A stretch of 64,000 bases of DNA from Meishania sp964351985 (GCA_964351985.1 CAYGPR010000009.1:1-64000), one strand, 5' to 3'. Counted from the stretch's first letter, positions 24,743-33,750 are shown. Notes: a model not told the origin generated them from the sequence alone. Numbers and translations: made by a program.

Positions 24743-27172
24743 TTAAAAGCTATATCCAACTCCTAGTATCGCGTTTATACCAGGTGCTACAATACCCGAA
24801 GAATAGGTGCGATATCGCTGATCTGTCAAGTTTTCAAAACTCAAAGATGCCTTTAGCGCATTTGAAATTGTGTATTGCGAACGCAAGTTCAGCGTGTACC
24901 ATGACGGAGAATAAGGGTTGCCGTTGATATCAAGCGCATAGATGTACTCTTTGTTCCGTTCTGAAAGTGCCAGGTCTTCGTATGACAGTTCACCATTAAA
25001 GTTTAAGAATAAGTCGGTATGTAATCTTTGATTTTTCCAAACAATATGAAAATCTCCAAAAGTAGGAGCTGCATGCCGCGCTGGGGTATCAGTGCCGTCA
25101 GATTCTTCTTCAATACCTTCGGTGAGGGTAAGATTTGAAGAAAAGGATAGATGGTCGGTTAAAAAAGCTTCCAGCCCGAATTCAAAACCATAAACATAGG
25201 CCTTTGCCGCATTCTGAATGGCCTGTACATTGCTAAGCTCACCCTTATAATCGATTTCAGATTGGCCATTGTATTGAAAATCTCTCCGCACCAGGGCATC
25301 GACCAAATAGGTATAGAAAGCTGCACCCTTTAGCACCAATTTATCATTAAAGTTCTTTTGAATACCCAACTCGGTATTATAGGCATATTCCGGTTCAAGG
25401 TCAGGATTCGGTACAACGACCGAACCTGGTTCGGAATCAAAAATTTTTCCGACATCGTCGATATTCGGGGCTCTAAATGCGGTCGAACCGTTCCATGTGA
25501 GTTGTAGATTGGCCCTAGGAAACCAGCTAAAACCTACACTACCTGTCAAAGCACCTGTGCTCAAATCGGCATCATCGAAAGGAAAAGGGTAAAATGTTTT
25601 GTCGAAGATGGCATCGATCCAGACATGGCTGTAGCGCAGACCTGAAAGCAAGGTAAAGTTTGGTTTTGCCTTATATTCAGCATTGACGTACCCTGCAGCT
25701 GTCTGCCATGTAGAACCGTCGGGATATCTGGAAGCCGCAGGCGAAACTACATCGGTCCCTATATTTGTGCTACTACCTTCTGAATGTACTTTGTTAAAAA
25801 GGTATTCCAGGCCATAGTAAAGGCGAAGGTTTCCTATCTTCTTGTTCTCAAAATCAAGGTTGGTCGAGAAAGCGTTGACTTTTTCTTTTGTTGAGAACAG
25901 TTCCAAATCCTCAAAACCCCGGTCATTTCTGCTTTCCTCAAAATGTTGGTATGCCGTAGTCAGTTTTACACCATCATAAAACTTACCTCTTCCTTTTTTT
26001 TTCACTTGTAAATTCGTCATAAACCACTTCTGAGGGCCATAATACCAAACTGCGGAACGCAGACCGTCACCAGCTCCATTGGGGCGTATTAATCTATCAT
26101 ATCGAGAATAGTCGGAAGTCTGCGAATAATGTGTGCCCAATTGAAGGTCTAAATAATTATTCGGCTTAAAAACTACTTTCTGCATTAGGTTGATTTGGTC
26201 ATACCCCGATGGCACTTGTTTTTTAGGATTCTCATTGGCAACCAACCTATCGATTCCATTGGAAGTAGACACAAAAGTTTCCCGCAAATAGGAGTCCGGG
26301 CCATGGGAACCCATAGTTAAATCACCAAAATCATTGTAGGAGGCACTTGTCAAAAATCCCCATTTACTTTTTGCCAGGTTAATGTCAAAGTGAAAAGTAT
26401 TTTCGGTGTTGGCCGACGCAAACCTATAGTGTGCGTTGCCTGTAGTGACAAGACTGTCACCTGATGACAAGAAGGGCGTTTTCGTATAGAAATTCATGAC
26501 CCCGCCTATGGCATCACTACCATAAATCACGGATCCGGGACCGAAAATAACTTCAGTATTTTTGACCGTGAACGGGTCTACCGATATTACATTTTGAATA
26601 TTGCCACCTCTGAAAATAGCATTGTTCATGCGCACGCCATCAACGGAAAGTAACAGTCTATTGGTGGCGAAGCCACGGATCATCGGACTTCCGCCGCCCA
26701 GCTGGCTTTTTTGAACGAATACCTTACCGCTGTTCTGCAACAAATCGGCCGAAGTTTGCGGATTCGTAAATGCAATGGTACGGGCATCAATGGAGACTAT
26801 TTTATTTGGAATATCCTTCTTTTGCTGTTCCCATTTTGATACCGACATGACGACCTCATCCAATTGTTCGGCCTTCATTTCGAGAAATATCCGCCTGCCT
26901 TGCCTGAGCACCTGTGCTTTGGTGCTTTTACGCATCTCATAACTCAAATGCTTGAAGGTAAGGCGCTCATTGCTATCAAATATGCTTAAATCGCATATCC
27001 CATCAATATCGGATAGGGTAGTTTTCGACCTGTCGGAATTGTAGGCAACTACATTGACAATGGGTTCTCGGGTTTCAGCATCCAAAACGGATATCTCCTG
27101 TGCCGAAAGTACACCGAAAAACAATAGAAGTACGATACAGGTCAGTCTGCGCATCTTAGCTAAATACTTCAT
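24743..27172 (-). CDS. TonB-dependent receptor, hemoglobin/transferrin-receptor-like plug
   Basis: 809-residue outer-membrane receptor. Signal peptide region MRRLTCIVLLLFFGVLSAQ follows a six-residue lead; ATG 27172 overlaps the recO end by 17 bases, while ATG 27154 just after recO's stop gives a more compact signal. Domains: carboxypeptidase-regulatory-like (about 25-110), plug (about 120-235, PMIRGFATNRLLLSVDGVRMNNA and GSDAIGGVMNFYTKT) and a 22-strand-type barrel ending NAILGVGYSF. The plug wording resembles haem/hemoglobin receptors, but the ligand is not fixed by sequence. Overlap with recO implies a shared transcript. Confidence 0.9.
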   Translation of the reverse strand: MKYLAKMRRLTCIVLLLFFGVLSAQEISVLDAETREPIVNVVAYNSDRSKTTLSDIDGICDLSIFDSNERLTFKHLSYEMRKSTKAQVLRQGRRIFLEMKAEQLDEVVMSVSKWEQQKKDIPNKIVSIDARTIAFTNPQTSADLLQNSGKVFVQKSQLGGGSPMIRGFATNRLLLSVDGVRMNNAIFRGGNIQNVISVDPFTVKNTEVIFGPGSVIYGSDAIGGVMNFYTKTPFLSSGDSLVTTGNAHYRFASANTENTFHFDINLAKSKWGFLTSASYNDFGDLTMGSHGPDSYLRETFVSTSNGIDRLVANENPKKQVPSGYDQINLMQKVVFKPNNYLDLQLGTHYSQTSDYSRYDRLIRPNGAGDGLRSAVWYYGPQKWFMTNLQVKKKGRGKFYDGVKLTTAYQHFEESRNDRGFEDLELFSTKEKVNAFSTNLDFENKKIGNLRLYYGLEYLFNKVHSEGSSTNIGTDVVSPAASRYPDGSTWQTAAGYVNAEYKAKPNFTLLSGLRYSHVWIDAIFDKTFYPFPFDDADLSTGALTGSVGFSWFPRANLQLTWNGSTAFRAPNIDDVGKIFDSEPGSVVVPNPDLEPEYAYNTELGIQKNFNDKLVLKGAAFYTYLVDALVRRDFQYNGQSEIDYKGELSNVQAIQNAAKAYVYGFEFGLEAFLTDHLSFSSNLTLTEGIEEESDGTDTPARHAAPTFGDFHIVWKNQRLHTDLFLNFNGELSYEDLALSERNKEYIYALDINGNPYSPSWYTLNLRSQYTISNALKASLSFENLTDQRYRTYSSGIVAPGINAILGVGYSF

Positions 27173-27875
27173 TTAAAATGGCCAGGGAACGCGGTTTTCG
27201 GAATCCCTGTAAATGTAATTCAAAATAAAGAACGATAGCTTTCAGTAGCTCTTGACGGTTGGTCTTCTTCATTTTGATAGTATGTATTGTATCAAAATTT
27301 ATGCCTAAAAGCTTTTTGAAATACTCTAAATTTTCTCCGGTGATGATAGGGTTGAGCGAAGGGGTATCGGTAAATTCACCTTCAAGAAGGTCAAAACAGC
27401 TAGTATCCATGTAGTCCGTATCCGGATAGAAGCCAAAATATTTGGTCAATCCCAACAAAAAATAAATATGGAAGTTCGAGATTTCGCAATGTATATCGAG
27501 CCATTGCAAAGAGGCCTCGATATAATGGTACAGTTCTTCGTTTCGCTCCTCTTCATGAATGCTGTTGGCAAGCATTTCTGATAAGAACAGGGTCAGGGCG
27601 TTTTTGGCTATATTGATATGTACCGTATTATAAGGATAATCAATTTTCGCTTCGCGAATACTTTCCAAAGTACCTTTGTTCTTGTGCACGGCAACAATTT
27701 CCAATTGTGTCAAAGGTTGGAAGTACGCTGTTTTTAATTTTCCTTTTTTTGAGGCCAAAACCCCTTTCAATAAATAGGATTTTAGTCCGTCGGAAAAGGT
27801 AAACGCTCGAACGATCAAGCTTGTATCCCCATATTTTATGGAAGAAAGTACTATGGCCTTGGTGGTTACTTGCAT
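27156..27875 (-). CDS. recO: DNA repair protein RecO
   Basis: Loads RecA onto single-strand-binding-protein-coated DNA with RecR (RecFOR pathway). 239 residues: N-terminal OB-fold (about 1-80, TKAIVLSSIKYGDTSLIVRAF), then a helical C-terminal domain. As in other Bacteroidota, the zinc-finger cysteines seen in many RecO are not all present. The 3' end overlaps the TonB receptor gene start. A TAnnTTTG box lies 20 bases upstream. Confidence 0.93.
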   Translation of the reverse strand: MQVTTKAIVLSSIKYGDTSLIVRAFTFSDGLKSYLLKGVLASKKGKLKTAYFQPLTQLEIVAVHKNKGTLESIREAKIDYPYNTVHINIAKNALTLFLSEMLANSIHEEERNEELYHYIEASLQWLDIHCEISNFHIYFLLGLTKYFGFYPDTDYMDTSCFDLLEGEFTDTPSLNPIITGENLEYFKKLLGINFDTIHTIKMKKTNRQELLKAIVLYFELHLQGFRKPRSLAILNEVFS

Positions 27876-27895
27876 CTTTATAGGCTAGGAAACCA

Positions 27896-27903
27896 CAAAG
27901 ATA
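27896..27903 (-). promoter_or_regulatory. -7 box TATCTTTG for recO
   Basis: Exact TAnnTTTG on the minus strand 21 bases upstream of the recO start; leader about 15 bases. Same sequence as the box before the small acidic lipoprotein. Confidence 0.45.
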
Positions 27904-27932
27904 AAAGGATAATCCTGAAAAGGATTCTAAAA

Positions 27933-27964
27933 CAAAAAGGCTTTCCAGATAATGGAAAGCCTCT
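27933..27964 (-). terminator. Rho-independent terminator after gdhA
   Basis: 9-bp stem AGGCTTTCC (27938-27946) / GGAAAGCCT (27954-27962), 22 bases beyond the gdhA stop, followed on the minus strand by T5. Confidence 0.8.
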
Positions 27965-27985
27965 TAAATTAATGCTTTATAGTCT

Positions 27986-29317
27986 TTAGATTACCCCTTG
28001 CGCCAACATCGCATCGGCCACCTTTACAAAACCTGCAATATTCGCTCCTTTGACATAGTTGCAATAACCGCCTTTCTCTTTTCCATATTCGATGCACGAG
28101 TCGTGAATATCTTCCATAATATCTTTTAATCGACCATCGACTTCTTCACGTGTCCAACTGATACGAAGGGAGTTTTGTGACATTTCCAGCCCTGAAGTAG
28201 CAACACCACCTGCATTTGAAGCCTTTCCTGGCGCGAACAAAATCTGAGCCTTTTGAAACTCATGAATTGCTTCAGGAGTTGAAGGCATGTTAGCGCCCTC
28301 TGCAACACACATGCACTTATTCTTAATTAATATCTTGGCACTCTTACCATCTAATTCATTTTGGGTAGCGCAGGGTAACGCGATATCGCATTTTACATCC
28401 CATACATTCCCTCCTTTAACGAACTTGGCAGATTTATATTTTTTCGCATACTCTTCAATTCGGCCTCTTTTATTGTTCTTCAAATCCATTACAAAAGCCA
28501 GTTTCTTGGCATCGATACCATCGGCATCGTAAACATAACCTGAAGAATCGGAAAGTGTGACTACAGTACCCCCTAGATGCAATACTTTTTCAGCAGCATA
28601 TTGCGCAACATTGCCCGAACCGGAAATGACAACATTCTTGCCTTCAATCGATTCGCCTTTGGTCGCTAACATGCTTTGTGCAAAATACACCGTACCATAC
28701 CCCGTGGCTTCAGGTCGAATCAGGGAACCTCCCCAAGAGCGTCCTTTACCTGTGAGAACACCTGTAAACTCGTTTCTTATTTTTTTATACATCCCGAAAA
28801 GGAAACCGATTTCGCGCGCACCTACTCCAATATCCCCGGCAGGGACATCGGTATTCGGGCCGATATGACGACACAGTTCGGTCATAAAGGCATGGCAAAA
28901 GCGCATGACCTCATCATCCGATTTTCCTTTTGGATCAAAATCGGACCCGCCTTTTCCACCTCCCATAGGCAAAGTGGTAAGGCTATTTTTGAACACCTGC
29001 TCAAACGCTAAAAATTTCAAAATACTTGCATTGACTGATGGATGAAAACGCAACCCACCTTTGTAAGGCCCAATTGCCGAGTTCATCTGAATGCGATACC
29101 CACGATTGACATGTATGTCTCCTTTGTCATCGATCCAAGAAACTCGAAACGAAATAAGACGTTCAGGCTCGACCATTCTCAAAAGAATGTTCTTTCCATT
29201 ATAGATTCTGTGTTTTGCGATGTATGGAATTACCGTTTCGGCAACTTCCTGCACTGCTTGAATGAANNNNNNNNNNTCCATAAATCCATCAATTTTTGCT
29301 TGCATTCTTGCGTCCAT
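27986..29317 (-). CDS. gdhA: NADP-type glutamate dehydrogenase (contains assembly gap)
   Basis: Converts 2-oxoglutarate plus ammonia to glutamate; cytosolic hexamer. As assembled 443 codons, with 10 N near the start. Motifs: SAIGPYKGGLRFHPSV, catalytic Lys in TTLPMGGGKGGSDFDPKG, PAGDIGVGAREIGF, the Rossmann GSGNVAQYAAEK and a C-terminus (NIAGFVKVADAMLAQGVI) essentially like the E. coli enzyme, which is NADP-specific. The gap falls between GFM and FIQAV, where relatives have about 12 residues; only four codons are left here, so roughly 24 bases are probably missing. The frame is preserved, so this is an assembly matter, not a pseudogene. Confidence 0.95.
   Translation of the reverse strand: MDARMQAKIDGFMXXXXFIQAVQEVAETVIPYIAKHRIYNGKNILLRMVEPERLISFRVSWIDDKGDIHVNRGYRIQMNSAIGPYKGGLRFHPSVNASILKFLAFEQVFKNSLTTLPMGGGKGGSDFDPKGKSDDEVMRFCHAFMTELCRHIGPNTDVPAGDIGVGAREIGFLFGMYKKIRNEFTGVLTGKGRSWGGSLIRPEATGYGTVYFAQSMLATKGESIEGKNVVISGSGNVAQYAAEKVLHLGGTVVTLSDSSGYVYDADGIDAKKLAFVMDLKNNKRGRIEEYAKKYKSAKFVKGGNVWDVKCDIALPCATQNELDGKSAKILIKNKCMCVAEGANMPSTPEAIHEFQKAQILFAPGKASNAGGVATSGLEMSQNSLRISWTREEVDGRLKDIMEDIHDSCIEYGKEKGGYCNYVKGANIAGFVKVADAMLAQGVI
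29267..29276. other. Run of 10 N (assembly gap)
   Basis: Ten undetermined bases inside the 5' end of gdhA. The known flanks give GAN (Asp or Glu) right after Met13 and an in-frame TTC after the gap. The 10 N look like a fixed-size placeholder. Confidence 0.99.
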
Positions 29318-29364
29318 AAAGTCTAAGGAATAAGTTGATTTTTATTGAATTTGAAATATAACGG

Positions 29365-29372
29365 CAAAATTA
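29365..29372 (-). promoter_or_regulatory. -7 box TAATTTTG for gdhA
   Basis: Exact TAnnTTTG on the minus strand 48 bases upstream of the gdhA start. Confidence 0.4.
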
Positions 29373-29420
29373 TGGTATTCCTATAATTTACAGGCTATTT
29401 TTTTCGAAATTTGATAAATC

Positions 29421-30575
29421 CTAATCAATTGCTTGCTCAAGATCGGCGATAAGATCATCGACATCTTCGATTCCGACGCTCAGTCGTATCAAGGCATCGA
29501 CCACTCCACTTTTCTCTCGCTCTTCTTTCGGAATGCTCGCATGGGTCATACTGGCCGGATGGCCTGCCAAACTCTCTACCCCGCCCAACGATTCGGCCAA
29601 AGTAAATACCTGAAGTTTTTCCACAATTTTTATGGCATCATCAAAATTGCTACCCTTGGTTATAAAGGAAATCATACCACCAAATCCGTTCATTTGTGCT
29701 TTGGCAACCTCGTGATTGGGGTGGTCTTCAAAACCGGGCCAGTATACCTTTTCGATTTTAGAATGTTTTGCTAGATATCTTGCTATAGCTTCCCCATTAT
29801 CGCAATGGCGCTGCATACGAACATGCAAGGTCTTGATTCCGCGAAGCACTAAAAAACTATCCATAGGCCCGCAAACGGCTCCACTTGCATTTTGGATGAA
29901 ATAGAGCTCATCGGCCAGTTCTTTATTCTTGACGATCAAGGCTCCGACGACCACATCGCTATGACCGCCTAAGTACTTCGTAGCGGAATGCATTACAATA
30001 TCCGCTCCTAAATCCAAAGGTCTTTGCAAATAAGGTGTGGCAAACGTATTATCGACCGCTAAAAGTAAGTTGTGTTTTTTCGCCAATTTAGATACCGATT
30101 TGATATCGATAATGTTCATCATCGGATTGGTCGGGGTCTCGACCCAAATCAATTTTGTATTCTCATTAATATGCTTTTCGATTTCGTCACTGTTCTGCAT
30201 CCCAACAAAATGAAAGGTAATCCCGAATTTTTCGAAAACCTTTTTGAAAAGACGGTAACTGCCCCCATAGAGATCATTGGTCGAAACAACTTCATCCCCC
30301 GGGTTCAACAATTTGATGACGGCGTCCATGGCCGCTAATCCGCTTGCAAAGGCCAAGCCATAGTTTCCATTTTCGATACTTGCCAAAGAATTTTCCAACG
30401 CCGTTCGGGTAGGATTCGCACTTCGGGAGTATTCATACCCTTGGTGACCGCCGGGTGTACTTTGGGCATAGGTCGATGTTTGATAAATAGGTGGCATTAC
30501 CGCGCCATAGGCTTTATCCGGTTGTTGGCCTCCGTGTATTGTTTTACTGTTGAATTTTAAGTCTTTTTCGCTCAT
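29421..30575 (-). CDS. metB: Cystathionine gamma-synthase-type PLP enzyme
   Basis: Cys/Met-metabolism PLP-dependent transsulfuration enzyme, 384 residues, cytosolic. Landmarks: PPIYQTSTYAQ, YEYSRSANPTR, ASGLAAMDAV, DLYGGSYRLF, WVETPTNPMMNI, VDNTFATPYLQ and the PLP-lysine in SATKYLGGHSDVV. The C-terminal ESLGGVESLAGHPASMTHAS is shared by cystathionine gamma-synthase and gamma-lyase, so the direction (methionine synthesis versus cysteine formation) is not settled by sequence; synthase is the usual label in this phylum. Has the best-formed promoter in the window. Confidence 0.9.
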   Translation of the reverse strand: MSEKDLKFNSKTIHGGQQPDKAYGAVMPPIYQTSTYAQSTPGGHQGYEYSRSANPTRTALENSLASIENGNYGLAFASGLAAMDAVIKLLNPGDEVVSTNDLYGGSYRLFKKVFEKFGITFHFVGMQNSDEIEKHINENTKLIWVETPTNPMMNIIDIKSVSKLAKKHNLLLAVDNTFATPYLQRPLDLGADIVMHSATKYLGGHSDVVVGALIVKNKELADELYFIQNASGAVCGPMDSFLVLRGIKTLHVRMQRHCDNGEAIARYLAKHSKIEKVYWPGFEDHPNHEVAKAQMNGFGGMISFITKGSNFDDAIKIVEKLQVFTLAESLGGVESLAGHPASMTHASIPKEEREKSGVVDALIRLSVGIEDVDDLIADLEQAID

Positions 30576-30593
30576 ATACTATAATTAACTTCA

Positions 30594-30624
30594 CAAATGT
30601 ATCGTTATCTTCTGGAGAATACAA
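30594..30624 (-). promoter_or_regulatory. Bacteroidota promoter of the transsulfuration gene (-33 TTG, -7 TACATTTG)
   Basis: On the minus strand: TTG at 30622-30624, a 20-base spacer, then TACATTTG at 30594-30601, an exact TAnnTTTG. The box ends 18 bases before the start at 30575. Spacer and both elements fit the Bacteroidota housekeeping sigma factor. Confidence 0.6.
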
Positions 30625-30632
30625 CGGAGTTG

Positions 30633-30640
30633 TATTTTTG
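30633..30640 (+). promoter_or_regulatory. -7 box TATTTTTG for the DUF3298 lipoprotein
   Basis: Exact TAnnTTTG 23 bases before ATG 30664; lies back to back with the divergent promoter on the other strand. Confidence 0.45.
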
Positions 30641-30663
30641 CACTAACCTAATATTTCGCCCCA

Positions 30664-31407
30664 ATGAAATTCCCGATTGCCGCTATCCTCTTTTTTCTAG
30701 TTCTGATAAGTTGCAGAAATGATGAAAACCTAACTTTCGAAACGATTAAAATTACCAGTGAGGCATGTTCTGATTGTCCAAAGGTGGAGATAAGTATCCC
30801 TAAAATTATTGAGAATTCCAAAATCGGCAGGGCTGTTGAAAAGGTTTTACAGGAAGAAATCATCGTTCTACTCACTTTTGATGAAGAGGTCGATTCTGGC
30901 ACCATCGAAGAGGCCATTCAATCTTTCAACAAAGGGTATGAAGACCTAAGGGAATTATATTCGGATGAAACTATTGGTTGGGAAGCAGATATAGTAGGTA
31001 AGGTTACTTTTGAGGATAAAAGTAACCTTACCATACTTTTGGATTCTTATATTTTTACGGGAGGTGCCCACGGATATAGTTCGAAAAGATTTCTGAACTT
31101 CGATAAGCAAAAGGGTAAAGAACTTGAAAACTGGGAACTTTTCAAAAGTCTGCCCGAATTTGAAAAATTCGCGGAAGAGAAATTTCGTCAAAAAGAAAAT
31201 ATCGCTCCAGAGCGACCGATCAATAGCACGGGATTCATGTTTGAAAATGATCGGTTTTACCTTCCCGAAAATATAGGTTTTACCGAAAATGGACTTCAAT
31301 TATTATATAATCAATATGAAGTCGCTTCCTATGCCGACGGGCCTATTGAACTACTACTTCCTTATAAGGATATCAATAATTTTTTGGATACGAAAGTAAA
31401 GTATTAG
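30664..31407 (+). CDS. DUF3298/DUF4163 (RsiV-like) lipoprotein
   Basis: 247-residue lipoprotein, lipobox LISC with Cys17. The N-terminal DUF4163-like part (about 25-110) is followed by a DUF3298 domain (about 125-235) with FTGGAHGYSSKRFLNFD, the family's recognisable GGAHG segment, and YADGPIELLLPYKDI near the C-terminus. In Firmicutes this domain pair forms the lysozyme-sensing anti-sigma factor RsiV, but there is no membrane-spanning anti-sigma region here, so a sensory role should not be assumed. Single gene, convergent with the DinB gene 22 bases away. Confidence 0.85.
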   Translation: MKFPIAAILFFLVLISCRNDENLTFETIKITSEACSDCPKVEISIPKIIENSKIGRAVEKVLQEEIIVLLTFDEEVDSGTIEEAIQSFNKGYEDLRELYSDETIGWEADIVGKVTFEDKSNLTILLDSYIFTGGAHGYSSKRFLNFDKQKGKELENWELFKSLPEFEKFAEEKFRQKENIAPERPINSTGFMFENDRFYLPENIGFTENGLQLLYNQYEVASYADGPIELLLPYKDINNFLDTKVKY

Positions 31408-31429
31408 AGCCTGTTTTGAAACATATAGA

Positions 31430-31891
31430 TTAATTACGAACGGCTTTTTGAAGTGCCAAGATTGCGCCCAGATGCAATCCTTCATGAAAAACATTGAAAG
31501 CCAGAGCGTCATCAACATTCCGCAAGGTCACGTTGGCACTGGTCGTATATTCGTTATAGTTTTTAAAAAGTCCCGCGTCATAATCCTCCTCGGTCCATTC
31601 CACGGTAGAGAACAAAAATCCTTCTATCATTTTTATTTCCTCGTCCGTTGCCGTTCCATCGGGCACGGTACCTTTTTTGAATTTGCCGACAAGTTCTTCA
31701 GGGATACGAACCTGCAATCCGCTGAACTTATACACCAATAATTGTTGGGTCACGATCACATGGGCGATATTCCACCAAATATTATTTCGGAAGCCTTTGG
31801 GTATTTTCAGCAAAGTTTCCTTTGGGGTATCGGTCAAAACTTTATAAAGAATTTTTCTGTTTTGCAGGGTAATATCGAAGAGCTTTTTCAT
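31430..31891 (-). CDS. DinB-like (four-helix) protein
   Basis: 153-residue protein of the DinB/YfiT superfamily: four-helix bundle usually binding a metal with three His. Candidate ligands are the His in WWNIAHVIVTQQ (about residue 40) and in FHEGLHLGAILAL near the C-terminus (about 135-145). Family members include thiol S-transferases and bacillithiol-dependent enzymes; the reaction here is unknown. Start chosen at ATG 31891 (MKKLFDITLQNR); an upstream GTG at 31915 would add eight residues. No operon partner. Confidence 0.85.
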   Translation of the reverse strand: MKKLFDITLQNRKILYKVLTDTPKETLLKIPKGFRNNIWWNIAHVIVTQQLLVYKFSGLQVRIPEELVGKFKKGTVPDGTATDEEIKMIEGFLFSTVEWTEEDYDAGLFKNYNEYTTSANVTLRNVDDALAFNVFHEGLHLGAILALQKAVRN

Positions 31892-32047
31892 CAATAAATA
31901 TTTTTTCTTTTGCACGCCTGTGCTGAATTCATTTCAGTATAGGCGCGGAATTTTTTCTGGTCAATAAGAATCCTAAAAATAGTACAATTCGCGGGAAATG
32001 GGTTTCTTTGTCAAACACCGATTTATAAACTTCAATCTTTCCCTTCT

Positions 32048-32389
32048 ATGGATAAAATTGATTTTAATAACAAAACGTTTTCACTAGTTGACAATTCCGA
32101 AGAAGGCAAGGCAAGCTCTGATACCATTTTCAACTATCATCAAGAAGGGAATTTGGTAACGGCCGATTATTATGGTGGAGAAATCAGATATGGTAAAATA
32201 ATAGCGCAATTAAGAAATGAGAAGCTTCATATGCTCTATCAGTGCCTTACTTTGGATGATGAGTTGAAGGCCGGAAAAGCTATCGCTGAAATCAGTTTCG
32301 ACCAAAACCATAAAATGAGATTACGATTGAACTGGGAATGGCTTGAAAATATACCCGAAAAAGGAACTTCTGAATATTTGGAAAATTAA
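32048..32389 (+). CDS. Small beta-barrel-like conserved protein, function unknown
   Basis: 113-residue soluble protein with no signal peptide. The segment FNYHQEGNLVTADYYGGEIRYGKIIAQL is typical of a small conserved Bacteroidota family that looks like an antiparallel beta-sheet sensor or binding domain. Some databases label relatives as N-acetylglutamate synthase, but there is no GNAT acetyltransferase motif here, so that label is not supported. It ends 7 bases before the ArsC/Spx-like gene and is probably co-transcribed with it. Confidence 0.75.
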   Translation: MDKIDFNNKTFSLVDNSEEGKASSDTIFNYHQEGNLVTADYYGGEIRYGKIIAQLRNEKLHMLYQCLTLDDELKAGKAIAEISFDQNHKMRLRLNWEWLENIPEKGTSEYLEN

Positions 32390-32396
32390 AAATCTT

Positions 32397-32750
32397 ATGA
32401 AAAAAATTTACCACCTCAGCACCTGTACCACCTGCCAACGTATCTTAAAGGAATTGAAACCTTTAGATGGATTTGATCTACTAGATATCAAAACCGAAAC
32501 CATGACTATCGGGCAAGTCGAGCTAATGAAGAAACTCGCAGGAAGTTACGAAGCCCTTTTCAGTAGAAGGGCTATGCTTTTTCGACAACAGGGTCTGCAT
32601 GAGAAAGCACTTACAGAAGAAGATTATAAAAATCTAATCCTCGACCACTACACTTTTTTAAAACGCCCGGTCGTGATAGTAGACGATCAAATATTCGTCG
32701 GAAACAGTAAAAAGGTAGTCGAAGCTGCCAAAGCGGCCATCCATTCTTGA
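32397..32750 (+). CDS. ArsC/Spx-family thioredoxin-fold protein
   Basis: 117-residue thioredoxin-fold protein of the arsenate reductase/Spx family. It begins MKKIYHLSTCTTCQRIL, with a CxxC redox pair (Cys10, Cys13), and ends RPVVIVDDQIFVGNSKKVVEAAK, the family's cis-Pro segment and final helix. The middle matches ArsC (LFSRRAMLFRQQGL). Whether it reduces arsenate or acts as a redox regulator is not decidable; there is no ars operon nearby. A further upstream in-frame start (32343) would overlap the previous gene heavily and is rejected. Its stop overlaps the EamA start. Confidence 0.82.
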   Translation: MKKIYHLSTCTTCQRILKELKPLDGFDLLDIKTETMTIGQVELMKKLAGSYEALFSRRAMLFRQQGLHEKALTEEDYKNLILDHYTFLKRPVVIVDDQIFVGNSKKVVEAAKAAIHS

Positions 32751-33643
32751 GCAGGCGAACCCTTGCCATACTAGCAGCAATTGGTGCGACCACGATTTAC
32801 GCACTCAATCATACGATTGCCAAAGGAGTTATGCCCCATTATGTGAAACCTTTTGGGTTCATCATTCTTCGGGTGGGCGGAGCAGCATTATTATTTTGGG
32901 CGATTTCAATTTTCGGCCCCAAAGAGCGAATCGAAAAAAAGGACTACCCCCGTATGTTGGTTTGTGCCATATTGGGAATGGGCATCAATATGTTGGTTTT
33001 CTTTAAGGGATTGTCACTTTCAACTCCCATTAACAGTGCCGTCTTGGTAACGACCACTCCGATTATCGTGCTGATTCTTTCGGCACTGCTCATCAAGGAA
33101 AAAATCACGGGTAGAAAGGTCTTCGGAATTGCGATCGGACTTTTAGGAGCCCTAGGCCTCATTTTTTTCGGGACGGAAATCGGGCAAGATGCCCCGAACA
33201 TACCTTTGGGAAATTTTCTTATTTTAATGAATTCGGTATTCTATGGGTCATATTTAATAATAGTAAGGCCGCTTTTAAACAAGTATCATCCATTTACATT
33301 TATGAAATGGCTGTTCACCTTAGGGATAATTATTGTACTACCTTTCGGATACCAGGAATTCACGGAAATTGATTTTGCAACCCTCCCCATCGAAGCAATC
33401 TTAAGCATCGTTTTCGTGGTGGTCGGAACTACCTTTTGCACCTACCTCTTCAACATTTTCGCATTGACACAGTTAAAAGCTTCGACCTTAAGCGCCTTTG
33501 TTTATGTACAGCCCTTGATAGGAATTTTATATGCTACGACCATGGGAAAAGATAGTCTTACAACCCTAAAAATATTGGCGGCGTCTTTGGTTTTATTAGG
33601 AGTTTATTTGGCAAGTAAAAAAACAAAGCCCAAAACAAGTTAA
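32747..33643 (+). CDS. EamA/DMT-family membrane transporter
   Basis: 298-residue inner-membrane transporter with about ten helices arranged as two EamA repeats (about 5-140 and 150-290); the family exports amino acids, nucleotides or other metabolites. It appears to start at TTG 32747 (the TTGA overlap with the previous stop), giving MSRRTLAILAAIGATTIYALNH with basic residues before the first helix; no ATG occurs before Met29, which would delete helix 1. Translational coupling to the ArsC-like gene is likely. Substrate unknown. Confidence 0.88.
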   Translation: MSRRTLAILAAIGATTIYALNHTIAKGVMPHYVKPFGFIILRVGGAALLFWAISIFGPKERIEKKDYPRMLVCAILGMGINMLVFFKGLSLSTPINSAVLVTTTPIIVLILSALLIKEKITGRKVFGIAIGLLGALGLIFFGTEIGQDAPNIPLGNFLILMNSVFYGSYLIIVRPLLNKYHPFTFMKWLFTLGIIIVLPFGYQEFTEIDFATLPIEAILSIVFVVVGTTFCTYLFNIFALTQLKASTLSAFVYVQPLIGILYATTMGKDSLTTLKILAASLVLLGVYLASKKTKPKTS

Positions 33644-33750
33644 TGCCTCTAATTTCTCCAACTCAAAATTTTTTCAATTCAGACCTCATTTGTTGTTTAG
33701 TTTATTTTTTGTCGTTCCGGGATACGAGGAATGACTAACTGGGTAAATCT

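Noticed and set aside
27986..29317. gdhA as a pseudogene because of undetermined residues
   Set aside because: The undetermined codons are an assembly gap; the frame and all catalytic motifs are intact.
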